Shown here: in pieces, positions 8,727-16,622 of the stretch
Position numbering within the stretch: the first letter of the stretch is position 1
How the letters are laid out: each line of letters begins with the position of its first letter
From: DASVTR01 sp036382855
GTDB lineage: Bacteria; Acidobacteriota; Blastocatellia; Pyrinomonadales; Pyrinomonadaceae
Reading direction: 5' to 3'
NCBI GenBank assembly: GCA_036382855.1
Contig: DASVPO010000004.1
Span: 66,732-130,731 of the forward strand
DNA length: 64,000 nucleotides
Notes under the pieces: model-generated
What the model saw: only the letters and a program-made list of their open reading frames with translations
Told to the model about the DNA's origin: nothing
Database searches by the model: none
Program-made: the position numbers and the translations under genes

Positions 8727-10003
8727 CAGGAAACCCAGTTGAAAATCGGCGCGATGACGCCGGGGCGCGTACTACTGTTCAAAGTGTTCCAGAAAGGCGA
8801 AACGCCGTGGTCCAGTATCACTTCGAAACGAACGGTCGTGTCCAGATTGACTATCCAGTACATGTTGTGCAGGCCAATCTTGGGACACAGGTAATAGAGG
8901 CCCGCATTGAGCAGGCCGCGCGGAATCGTGCACTGCCAGCGGTTTTTACCAAACTGTAGCTCCGGCCAATTTTCGGGCGGAAGGTCTGTTTGATAACTGC
9001 GCGCAATCACCACGCCCTCGGAATTGACGACATCGAAGCCGACGCACAGAGCGGAGTGGCGCATGCGTGCCGTAAACTCCATCTCGACGTTTAAGTCTTC
9101 GCTGCTCGAATAAACACCGCCGTTGGAATTTTCCGTTGAGACGCGTAGAGATGTGAGACGAATTTCATCGTTGCCCGGCGCTTCGTTTTCGGGCCAGTTA
9201 ATCTCGCTGCCCATCTCCGAGATGCTCGCCAGATAACGTGAAACGACCTCCTTGGCGCTGCCCTCCGCGACAACACGCCCGGCCTCAATCAAGATGGCGC
9301 GATGACACAAGGATTGCACAGCCTGCATGTTGTGGCTGACGAAGAGAACCGTGCGGCCTTCTTTCGCCACGTCGCCCATCTTGCCCAGACATTTTTTCTG
9401 AAACTGCGCATCGCCCACGGCCAGCACTTCGTCAATCACCAGAATCTCCGGCTCAAGATGCGCAGCAACAGCAAACGCCAGACGGACATACATCCCGCTT
9501 GAATATCTCTTGACCGGCGTGTCTATGAATTCCTCAACCTCAGCGAAGCGGACGATCTCGTCAAACTTGCGGTCAATCTCTGCTTTCCTCATCCCTAGGA
9601 TTGAGCCGTTGAGGTAGATGTTCTCGCGCCCCGTCAACTCAGGGTGGAAGCCCGTGCCGACTTCGAGCAGGCTGCCGACGCGACCATGAATCTCCACCAT
9701 CCCTTCGCTCGGCTTCGTGATGCGCGAGAGGATCTTCAGGAGCGTTGACTTGCCTGCACCGTTGCGGCCGATGATGCCGACGACCTCGCCCGGCCTGACG
9801 ACGAAAGAAACGTCTCTCAAGGCCCAGAGCATGTTGTCAAGCTTGCCGTTTCCGTTTGCGGATTTCTGGAACGCCGAACGGATAATGCGAAACGGCGCTG
9901 TCATCATGTCTGTCAGCGTATCGCGCAAGGCTCTGTATCGCTCTCGTTGGCCCAAGCGATAACGCTTGCCCACGCCCTCGCAGCGAATGGCTATCTCACT
10001 CAT
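8726..10003 (-). CDS. Polysaccharide ABC exporter ATPase with Wzt-type C-terminal domain
   Basis: 425 residues from MSEIAIRCEGVGKRYRLG; this ATG lies 5 nt after the permease stop, while a longer frame would run far into the permease gene. Walker A is GIIGRNGAGKSTLLK, the signature region is YSSGMYVRLAFAVAAHL, and Walker B is ILVIDEVLAVGD, all typical of the TagH/Wzt/KpsT branch. About 170 residues follow the ATPase core. They are beta-rich (VYSSSEDLNVEMEF, GLLNAGLYYLCPKIGLHN) and correspond to the Wzt carbohydrate-binding domain that recognises the capped end of the glycan. That suggests export of a finished chain carrying a terminal modification, which fits the methyltransferases downstream. 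Confidence 0.93.
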   Translation of the reverse strand: MSEIAIRCEGVGKRYRLGQRERYRALRDTLTDMMTAPFRIIRSAFQKSANGNGKLDNMLWALRDVSFVVRPGEVVGIIGRNGAGKSTLLKILSRITKPSEGMVEIHGRVGSLLEVGTGFHPELTGRENIYLNGSILGMRKAEIDRKFDEIVRFAEVEEFIDTPVKRYSSGMYVRLAFAVAAHLEPEILVIDEVLAVGDAQFQKKCLGKMGDVAKEGRTVLFVSHNMQAVQSLCHRAILIEAGRVVAEGSAKEVVSRYLASISEMGSEINWPENEAPGNDEIRLTSLRVSTENSNGGVYSSSEDLNVEMEFTARMRHSALCVGFDVVNSEGVVIARSYQTDLPPENWPELQFGKNRWQCTIPRGLLNAGLYYLCPKIGLHNMYWIVNLDTTVRFEVILDHGVSPFWNTLNSSTRPGVIAPIFNWVS

Positions 10004-10008
10004 CTCTC

Positions 10009-10896
10009 TCAAACGATGTCCGCGAAAGTCTCTTCCATCCGGCGGAAGTAGTAGAGTCCGCCGACGAGGATAAGGATAACGGCGACGACCGAGACAGCAA
10101 GGAGCGGCCCGGGCGCTTCCGTCTTTCCAAGGAGCGCCCAACGGAAACCCTCGACCACACCGGCCATCGGATTCAACCCGTAAAGCGCACGCCATTTTTC
10201 CGGCACGATGCTGCTCGGATAAGCCACGGGCGTGATGAACATCCAGAACTGCGTCAGAAAGTTGAGCGTGTAGCGCACGTCTCTGTACTGCACGTTTAAG
10301 GCCGAGAGCCAGAGGCCGACTCCGAGCGCCGTCATCACAGCCAGCAAGATAAAGAACGGCAGATACAAGATAGCCAGCCCCGGCACGATGCCGTAATAGG
10401 CCATCATCAGAAGCAGCACGACAAACGCGATAGCAAAATCAACCAGCCCGCCCAAGACAGCCGCAATCGGCACGACCAGTCGCGGAAAGTAAACCTTCGT
10501 GATGAGGCGTTCGTTGGCGACGAGGCTGTTGCTAGATTCCTGAAGCGCCTGCGCGAAAAGCTGCCACGGCAGAAGCGCGCAGAAGGTGAACACAGGGTAT
10601 GGAATGTTATCCGAAGGCACGCCCGCCAGCCGCCCGAAAAAGAGGCTGAAGACGAGCATCATAAAGAAGGGCTGAATGATGGCCCACGCAGCGCCCAAGG
10701 CCGTCTGCTTGTAGCGCACCTTGATGTCGCGCCACGTCAGGAAGTAGAGCAGTTCGCGATACTCCCAGAGTTCGCGCAAGCCAAGTTGCGACCAACCCTC
10801 CGGCGGGCGAATAATCAGCGTCGGGACAGACTCCGGCACAACCGCAGCCTGCATCGCAGCTTGCTCGGAAGGAGCGGCCAGATTGCTCTCCATCAC
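10009..10896 (-). CDS. Polysaccharide ABC exporter permease (Wzm/TagG type)
   Basis: A 295-residue integral membrane protein of the ABC-2 family. A hydrophilic N-terminus (PTLIIRPPEGW, then LRELWEYRELLYFLTWRDIKVRYKQT) precedes about six membrane segments, including AAWAIIQPFFMMLVFSLFFG, VDFAIAFVVLLLMMAYYGIV and LLAVSVVAVILILVGGLYYF. The RDIKVRYKQTALG interfacial helix is the hallmark of Wzm/TagG/KpsM exporters. It pairs with the ATPase gene 5 nt downstream to move the polysaccharide or its lipid-linked form across the inner membrane. The first codon is GTG, followed directly by ATG, so translation may start one codon later. Confidence 0.93.
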   Translation of the reverse strand: MMESNLAAPSEQAAMQAAVVPESVPTLIIRPPEGWSQLGLRELWEYRELLYFLTWRDIKVRYKQTALGAAWAIIQPFFMMLVFSLFFGRLAGVPSDNIPYPVFTFCALLPWQLFAQALQESSNSLVANERLITKVYFPRLVVPIAAVLGGLVDFAIAFVVLLLMMAYYGIVPGLAILYLPFFILLAVMTALGVGLWLSALNVQYRDVRYTLNFLTQFWMFITPVAYPSSIVPEKWRALYGLNPMAGVVEGFRWALLGKTEAPGPLLAVSVVAVILILVGGLYYFRRMEETFADIV

Positions 10897-10904
10897 TTAA
10901 CGCT

Positions 10905-13376
10905 TTACCCTTGAGTTCCCGCCAAGCCTTCTTCCGCCGCGTCGCGGTTGTAGTAAGACTGCTGGTAGTAGCTTTGATAGTAATAGTAGTCGTGCGGACG
11001 CAGGTGAACGTTGTTCAGCACGACGCCGAAGATTTTCGCGCCCACGTCATGCAGCAATTGCTGCGAACGCCTGACGACATCGCGCGTGCTCTTGCCGCCA
11101 TGCACGACCAGGAGCACGCCATCAACAATGGAAGAAATCAGCACGCCGTCGGTAAAGGAAGCAATGGGCGGCGAGTCAATGATGATGTGATTGAAGGTCG
11201 GCTCAAGCGTGGCTATCAACCGGCGCATCTGTTCGGAGCCAATGAGTTCGGCAGGGTTGGGCGGAATCGGGCCTGCCGTGAGCAGGTACAGTCCGCTCTG
11301 CTCGTGCTGCTCAATCATCGAAAAGACATCGGCCTCGCTCATCTCGCTCGACAGAATGCTGCTCAGGCCCAGACGCTTATCAACATCGAAAAGCGAATGA
11401 AGGCGCGGGCGACGCATGTCCGCATCAATGACAAGGACCTTCGCTCCTGTCTGTGCGAGGCTGATGGCCGTGTTGATGGCGGTCGTCGTCTTTCCTTCGG
11501 AGGGCACGCTGGAAGTAATCAAAAGTGTCTTGGGCGGACGACCGGCCGTTGAGAGCAGAACGGAGGTGCGCAAGTGCCTGTAGGCTTCGGCCAAGGGCGA
11601 GCGCGCATCTGCGTCGAGAAGAAGCTCGTTGCTGTTGCGCCAGTTGGCATCCTTCTTTGCGCCGCCCGGAAGCAGGCGACGCCCCGTTGCCTTCAGGTCT
11701 CCGATAGCAGGGATGACGGCGAGCGTCGGCAGGCGCAGCATCTTCTCCACGTCTTCGGTCGAGCGAACTGTGTCGTTCAGGTATTCGAGGAAGATTGCGA
11801 AGGCCATGCCGAATCCGAGCGAAAGCACAAGCGCCAGCACGACGACGCGCATCCTTCCAGGCCCGACAGGCTCTTCGGGCGAAATCGCATAATCAACGAC
11901 GTGTATGTTGTTCGGCGTTCCGGCCAGCACAACGTCGTTCTCTTTCGATTTCTGTAGCAGCCCGTTGAGGAGTTCCTTGTTGGTTTCGACTTCCTGCTTA
12001 ATGATGCGATAGGTGATGGCCGCTTCATTCTGCGACATCGTTTCGCCGCGCTGCCGGTTGTAGGACGCACGCAGCGCGTCTTCCTTCGCCTTGGCCTCGC
12101 GATAGCGCGTTTCGAGATTGGTTTTGATGACTTTGGTCGCCTGATTGCGCGTGTCGCTCAACTGCTTTTCAAGAATCGCGATCTGCTGTTTGACTTCCTT
12201 GACCTCAAACCACTCGTCCGTGTTTTCGACCAACAACTGGTCGCGCTTGGCCCGCAACTCGGCCAGCTTCGATTCATACTCTGCGATGACTTTCGCCGCA
12301 TCTTCGGCCCGCGCCTCGGATGCGCCGGGACGCTGCGAAGCGAAGTAAGCTGCCTCAGCTTCGGTGCGCTCTTTTTCGGCGTCGAGCAGTTGGCGGTTGA
12401 GCCCTGCAAGACGTTCGACCACTGTGTTCTGGCTATCGTCGAGCGAGAGAATCTCTCTGCTCTTGGCGTAGCTGACGAGGCGTTCTTCGCCGTCGCGAAT
12501 CTGGCTTTGCAGTTCTGCGACGCGCTTGGACAGAAACTCGCCCTGCGAAGCGTTCGTCTCATTCTTCTTCTCAAGATTCGAGCGGACAAAGACGGTGGCG
12601 ACGGTGTTGACGATTTTTGCAGCGACCTGTGGATCTGAATGCGTGAAGCGAATATCAATGAGGCGCGTCTCTTTGACGCCTCCGGCGCGAGCCTCCTTCA
12701 CGGGGTCAACCTTCAGGCCCGCCTGCAACGCAGTGACGTAAGGGGCAAGTTGCTTGGCCTCGACGAGATTATCGCTCGAAGAAGCAGGCGCGACCGTCTC
12801 AGAGATGGGCACATCGTTTGGCGCTCCGCCCTTCTGCTCATCCTTCTTCTTGCCGCTGAGACCAAACATCTTCAGCAGGCTTTGCCATGTGGAGAGCGTG
12901 CGGCCCTGCGAGCGCATAAAGCTTGGGTCGTGTTCGAGGTCGAGGGTCTTGACGACGCGGCGGAGCAGCCCTGGGCCGGTCAGGATTTGTAGCTGCGTGT
13001 TGAAGTAGGCCGGGTCTGTGGTCTGGTTATTGACGATGACGGAACTATTTTTCGATGAACTGCCGAGGCCCGGATTATTTTCGAGGTCAACCTGCACGCG
13101 CGAGCCTGCTTCGTAGATGTCAGGCTTGCGGGCCATGTAAATGGCGGCCAGCATCGTCACTAAGACCGTGATGCCCAGGACGAGCCAGAGGTGCTTGTAG
13201 ACTGCGCGCCAGTAGTCGCGCAGATGCACTTCATCGTCGTTCGGATTATTACTCAAACGATAACCGGCGCTCGTGGCGGGCGAAGCGCTTCCCTGCTCTC
13301 TGGTTCTCTCCAGATCACGAATCTCCGTGACGCTCTCAACCAGTTCACGACTTTCTCTCATCGGCTCACCTGTCAT
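10905..13376 (-). CDS. Wzc-like polysaccharide co-polymerase / BY-kinase
   Basis: An 823-residue protein combining a Wzz chain-length domain with a bacterial tyrosine kinase. A cytoplasmic N-terminus with HLRDYWRAVYKHLWLVLGITVLV leads into membrane segment 1 (about 55-75). A long periplasmic part with coiled coil follows (about 270-480), then a GNVR-like segment and membrane segment 2 (VVVLALVLSLGFGMAFAIFLEYL). The cytoplasmic kinase has Walker A SSVPSEGKTTT, Walker A' VLVIDADMRRP and Walker B HIIIDSPP. The C-terminus is a tyrosine cluster (DYYYYQSYYQQSYY), the autophosphorylation tail. A second start at 13361 (MRESREL) has a better ribosome site, AGGTGA four nt ahead. Kinase cycling would control assembly or length of the polymer together with the Wza-like protein. 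Confidence 0.93.
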   Translation of the reverse strand: MTGEPMRESRELVESVTEIRDLERTREQGSASPATSAGYRLSNNPNDDEVHLRDYWRAVYKHLWLVLGITVLVTMLAAIYMARKPDIYEAGSRVQVDLENNPGLGSSSKNSSVIVNNQTTDPAYFNTQLQILTGPGLLRRVVKTLDLEHDPSFMRSQGRTLSTWQSLLKMFGLSGKKKDEQKGGAPNDVPISETVAPASSSDNLVEAKQLAPYVTALQAGLKVDPVKEARAGGVKETRLIDIRFTHSDPQVAAKIVNTVATVFVRSNLEKKNETNASQGEFLSKRVAELQSQIRDGEERLVSYAKSREILSLDDSQNTVVERLAGLNRQLLDAEKERTEAEAAYFASQRPGASEARAEDAAKVIAEYESKLAELRAKRDQLLVENTDEWFEVKEVKQQIAILEKQLSDTRNQATKVIKTNLETRYREAKAKEDALRASYNRQRGETMSQNEAAITYRIIKQEVETNKELLNGLLQKSKENDVVLAGTPNNIHVVDYAISPEEPVGPGRMRVVVLALVLSLGFGMAFAIFLEYLNDTVRSTEDVEKMLRLPTLAVIPAIGDLKATGRRLLPGGAKKDANWRNSNELLLDADARSPLAEAYRHLRTSVLLSTAGRPPKTLLITSSVPSEGKTTTAINTAISLAQTGAKVLVIDADMRRPRLHSLFDVDKRLGLSSILSSEMSEADVFSMIEQHEQSGLYLLTAGPIPPNPAELIGSEQMRRLIATLEPTFNHIIIDSPPIASFTDGVLISSIVDGVLLVVHGGKSTRDVVRRSQQLLHDVGAKIFGVVLNNVHLRPHDYYYYQSYYQQSYYNRDAAEEGLAGTQG

Positions 13377-13470
13377 TTAAGTGCGCCCCGCGTCGGGGGA
13401 AGCGCACGGGTTTATAAAAAAGTTGCGGGCAGTAAGTATCGGGAATTAAGTGAAAACTTTTACGCGCCGG

Positions 13471-14571
13471 TTAATAGACGACGCGCGTCGGAAGCTGACC
13501 AATCGAGGGAACGACCGCTCCTATAAAACTCTTCAGCAGTTGCTTGCCGCTATTGACCTGCACATCAACGATGTCGTTGGCTTGCAAGACAACGTCGGGC
13601 GCTTGCCGTTTCTCAATCGCTCTGAGGTCAACGAGTATCTCCTTCTTCGTCGCGCTGCCCGGCTCTTGTCTGACGATTCTAACCTTGTCTTTCTTGGAAT
13701 CGGGCCGGAAGCCTTCGGCCATCGCGATAGCCTGTGTGATGGTCACGGGGTCGCGCAGCGGAATCGTCCGCGGACGGATGACGTTGCCGACGACGTAGGC
13801 CATGTCTGCATCGGGGACGAAGATGATGTCTCCAGGCTGTATGTACGGATTCGCCTGCTCGACTCCGTCCAGGGTGTCTTTCAGCTTATAAGAATTGAGG
13901 CCGGTCTTAATGTAGTCGTCTTCCGCAACGGGCGTTGCGGCCTGACAGACGACGCCTGTCGGCTCTCCGTGTACGACGTTGACGCTGCGACCCGCGCGCT
14001 CGGCAATGCCGTTGGCGAAGGCCAAGAGTTCGAGCAGCCGCACACGACGTTGCAGCTTAAACTGGCTCGGCTGGTTGACCGCGCCGATGACCGCCACCGG
14101 CTGTGATTGATACTCCTTCACGAAGACATCAACCTGCGGATTGCGTTGATACTTCAAATAGCGCGTCGCTATCTCCTTCGCCAGTTCGCCTTCCGTGCGA
14201 CACGCAGCCAGTATGTCGTCGTCAATCAAGGGCATGCGGATCATCCCGTTGCCGTTGACGCGAACGTTTTCGCGCGACAGTATCGGCTTATTGAAGACGC
14301 GTATGTCGAGGATATCGCCCGGCCCGATGCGATAGCGGTCGTCGCGGTCTGTTTTGACGATGACCGCGCCGCTACTGACCGCACGTTTCTGCTCCGCCGC
14401 TGTGCTCGTCGCGGGCGTCTGTGCCGCTGTGACGGACGTGACGGGAGGCTGCTGCGCGCCTGCCTTTAAGACAAAGACGAAAAGCAGCATCGTTATGACA
14501 AACAGATGCGACCCCGGAGCAAGACTCTTTCTGCTGCGCGGATACGAGTTCAGATGTGACATACCTTTCAT
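13471..14571 (-). CDS. Polysaccharide export protein (Wza-like, SLBB domains)
   Basis: 366 residues from MKGMSHLNS; the ATG at 14571 follows the small upstream gene's stop by 4 nt, with GGAAAG as ribosome site. A signal peptide (SHLFVITMLLFVFVLKAGAQQ) is followed by the poly-export domain (YRIGPGDILDIRVFNKP, about 90-170). Two SLBB-type segments come next (QPVAVIGAVNQPSQF and AYVVGNVIRPRTI, each with a 'V.G.V..P' core). No lipobox Cys is visible after the signal, unlike enterobacterial Wza. It should form the periplasmic/outer-membrane conduit for the polymer. The 94 nt before the kinase gene hold no gene. Confidence 0.9.
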   Translation of the reverse strand: MKGMSHLNSYPRSRKSLAPGSHLFVITMLLFVFVLKAGAQQPPVTSVTAAQTPATSTAAEQKRAVSSGAVIVKTDRDDRYRIGPGDILDIRVFNKPILSRENVRVNGNGMIRMPLIDDDILAACRTEGELAKEIATRYLKYQRNPQVDVFVKEYQSQPVAVIGAVNQPSQFKLQRRVRLLELLAFANGIAERAGRSVNVVHGEPTGVVCQAATPVAEDDYIKTGLNSYKLKDTLDGVEQANPYIQPGDIIFVPDADMAYVVGNVIRPRTIPLRDPVTITQAIAMAEGFRPDSKKDKVRIVRQEPGSATKKEILVDLRAIEKRQAPDVVLQANDIVDVQVNSGKQLLKSFIGAVVPSIGQLPTRVVY

Positions 14572-14575
14572 GCCT

Positions 14576-14848
14576 CTACTTTCCAGAAAGTCCGACGCGC
14601 CGGGAGGCCAGCGCTTCGCGCATATGATTCGGATGCGCAAGGTTGAGCACAGTGTTACTGAGCATGACCATCAATTCTTCATGCTCGCGCAGGAAAGAAC
14701 CCGTCAGCGGGTTGTCCTGAGTCTTTACGACGACGCCGTCCCTGACCCACTGCCAGAACTGCGTCTGCGTCGTCCAGAATTGCTTGCGGTCGCGACAAAC
14801 AACCAGCGCCGTTCGCTTCTTCCGTTTTTTCGCCTTCTTACTGCTCAA
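14576..14848 (-). CDS. Small hypothetical protein upstream of the export gene
   Basis: A 90-residue protein starting at TTG with GGGAGAGG about 8 nt ahead. The N-terminus is very basic (KKAKKRKKRT), followed by ALVVCRDRKQFWTTQTQFWQWVRDGVV and LTGSFLREHEELMVMLSNTVL. No family was recognised. The gene is probably real: it ends 4 nt before the export protein start, has a good ribosome site, and its Trp/Phe-rich middle is not what a random frame gives. Basic plus aromatic character could mean nucleic-acid or membrane-surface binding, but this is a guess. Confidence 0.6.
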   Translation of the reverse strand: MSSKKAKKRKKRTALVVCRDRKQFWTTQTQFWQWVRDGVVVKTQDNPLTGSFLREHEELMVMLSNTVLNLAHPNHMREALASRRVGLSGK

Positions 14849-15056
14849 CGCTTACCTCTCCCAAACACTTCCCAATAAATACACCGCGCCCCTTGCATGC
14901 ACAATCCCTTCAAGCTCAAAGCATCAGAAGGGAGTCACGCTGTACCCCGAAGGGAAGCCTCACATGAGAGGCAGCGCCATCTTGTCCAAAACACCCGCCG
15001 CCGCGCGCACAGTCTCTTTTTCGATTACTACACGCGTCGGCCCGCTCTCGTGACTC

Positions 15057-15734
15057 CTACAAATGCTCTCCCATACCTTGAGATGTTCCCTGCGTCAACA
15101 AACGCGAAACCAGTTCCGTTCGTCTCCTGACACCAAACTTGACGAAGATGTGGCGCAGGTGAAACTTAACGGTCTGTTCGCTGACGTGCAGCTTTTGACC
15201 AATCTCTGCGTTGGTCAAACCTTCGGCGCAGCAGAGCGCAACCTGCGCCTCTCTGCGGCTCAGATTATGCAGCCCGACGACGCGCTCGATGGCGAGTCCG
15301 AAGATTCGGTTGCTCTCATAAGCCTGCACCTCTTTCGGAAACGGAGCGAGGCCGACGGCCCTGCGGCGCGAGAAAATCTCTTCCGGGGTGAAGATGAAAT
15401 AGACTGCGCCGAGCTGCTGCGCTTCGGCGTCGCCCGCCAAGGTCTGACGCTCGATGCTGAGCTTGCCGACGAGGCCGGCGAGGCCGCGCCGGATCGTGCT
15501 ATAGCCGTGCAGGCCCGTCAGAATCATCAGGCGGCGTGCGCTAAAAGCGCCGAAGCGCGTCTGAAGCGCAGCCGTTTCCGTCAGCATCGCCTGATAGAGT
15601 TGATGTTCGATGGGAGTGTGCGAGAGGGCCAGCAGCGCCATCGCCTGCCCGTCTTTCGCTGGTTCATGCAGACCACCCAAAGGGGAGGTTTCTGGCTCAG
15701 CCGTACCGGCACGTTGGTTCTCAATGGACAGCAT
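15057..15734 (-). CDS. LuxR-type transcriptional regulator
   Basis: A 225-residue protein. The C-terminal 65 residues form a GerE/LuxR helix-turn-helix: NLSRREAQVALCCAEGLTNAEIG, then LHVSEQTVKFHLRHIFVKFGV with the conserved recognition-helix T-V-K-x-H. There is no receiver, PAS or autoinducer domain at the N-terminus. Instead, residues about 38-95 (TPIEHQLYQAML, FSARRLMILTGLHGYSTIRRGLAGL) look like a second, winged helix-turn-helix. It is co-directional with and just upstream of the polysaccharide operon, so it is the obvious candidate regulator. The 208 nt between it and the next gene hold no gene. Confidence 0.85.
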   Translation of the reverse strand: MLSIENQRAGTAEPETSPLGGLHEPAKDGQAMALLALSHTPIEHQLYQAMLTETAALQTRFGAFSARRLMILTGLHGYSTIRRGLAGLVGKLSIERQTLAGDAEAQQLGAVYFIFTPEEIFSRRRAVGLAPFPKEVQAYESNRIFGLAIERVVGLHNLSRREAQVALCCAEGLTNAEIGQKLHVSEQTVKFHLRHIFVKFGVRRRTELVSRLLTQGTSQGMGEHL

Positions 15735-16622
15735 GATTGTAGTTAGGCTGAATAAATCGCGGCGAGCTGTGAGCTAAACGGCAGCCCACATGAATAGGGA
15801 GTTAAGTCCGCGAGTCAGTTTTCCGTATCCAAACTGTATGATTAATCCAATTTGCAGACAGTCGAAGCTCGTCGGGGCTTGCAGCTTCCCACCCGTGACA
15901 GTCTGTAGTAGCGCGTAGCCTACCCGTGCAACGCCTTCTCTGTCAAGCCACAGATGCCTTGGGGCGCAAGACCCCTTTGCGAATCCACTACTCGCTCAAA
16001 GTTTCGAACGCTTTAGACGCGCTCATCTCAGATTATGGTTGACATTATTACAGAATGAGAGTAGTTTGCAGCGCGTTATCTTTGTTCGGACTGAGACTGG
16101 AAGTAGCAGGGCCAGTCTTCATGCTTTACCCTCGCGCTTTATCTTGCCCAGTTTTTATCCTCGTTCGACTAATGCGGGAGGCTTACGGTTTGTCCGTAAA
16201 CCTGCCAGAGATTGCAGCCGTTTTCCGCAGACCGATTTTCAAACCTGCTGGAAGAAGAGTTTTAAGGCCAAAGCGAATTTAGAATTCACGAGCACACGCT
16301 TGGTGTCCGAGTATCGCCTGATTACAATTTATCCCAAATTGATGACACGGACGACTCTCGTAAGCGGGAAGCCCTGTGTCTATAAGAGCGATATAACCGT
16401 TCAAGGGTTTATGACCCACTAAGACTGCCCGTTAATTCCAACCCCAACCGTTGAAGTCTCTATTTTTTCGACTTCAGCAGACTAGAGCGCAAGACACTAA
16501 CAAAGGGAATCCGACGTGAGCCGTCAGGACGCCTGCTCTGACCCCTCAAAGCAGACAGTCTATCGCACGCTCTCCTGCGATTCGCCCGACAATGACACCC
16601 GAACCCCCGAGGAGGCCCCCTA
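15735..16622. other. Long non-coding gap between divergent genes
   Basis: About 890 nt between the LuxR regulator (minus) and the P-domain protein gene (plus). Short open frames occur (for example 16039-16422) but have no ribosome site or recognisable sequence, so I see no gene. It must contain both promoters. A possible promoter-like TTGACA lies at 16039-16044 with only a poor -10 (TAGTTT) 17 nt later. A small hairpin, TGAAGTC / GACTTCA with an 11-nt loop, lies at 16452-16476. No known riboswitch was recognised. Confidence 0.6.
16603..16615 (+). promoter_or_regulatory. Extended Shine-Dalgarno leader
   Basis: The 13-mer ACCCCCGAGGAGG ends 7 nt before the ATG at 16623. Exactly the same 13-mer at the same distance precedes the gene at 21677. 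It fixes both starts. Confidence 0.7.

Noticed and set aside
16039..16422. 127-codon plus frame in the long gap
   Set aside because: No ribosome site, TTG start, composition unlike a protein, and no recognisable motif.
16160..16450. c-di-GMP (GEMM) riboswitch in the long gap
   Set aside because: I looked for the conserved GEMM core because c-di-GMP genes are in the window and did not find it.
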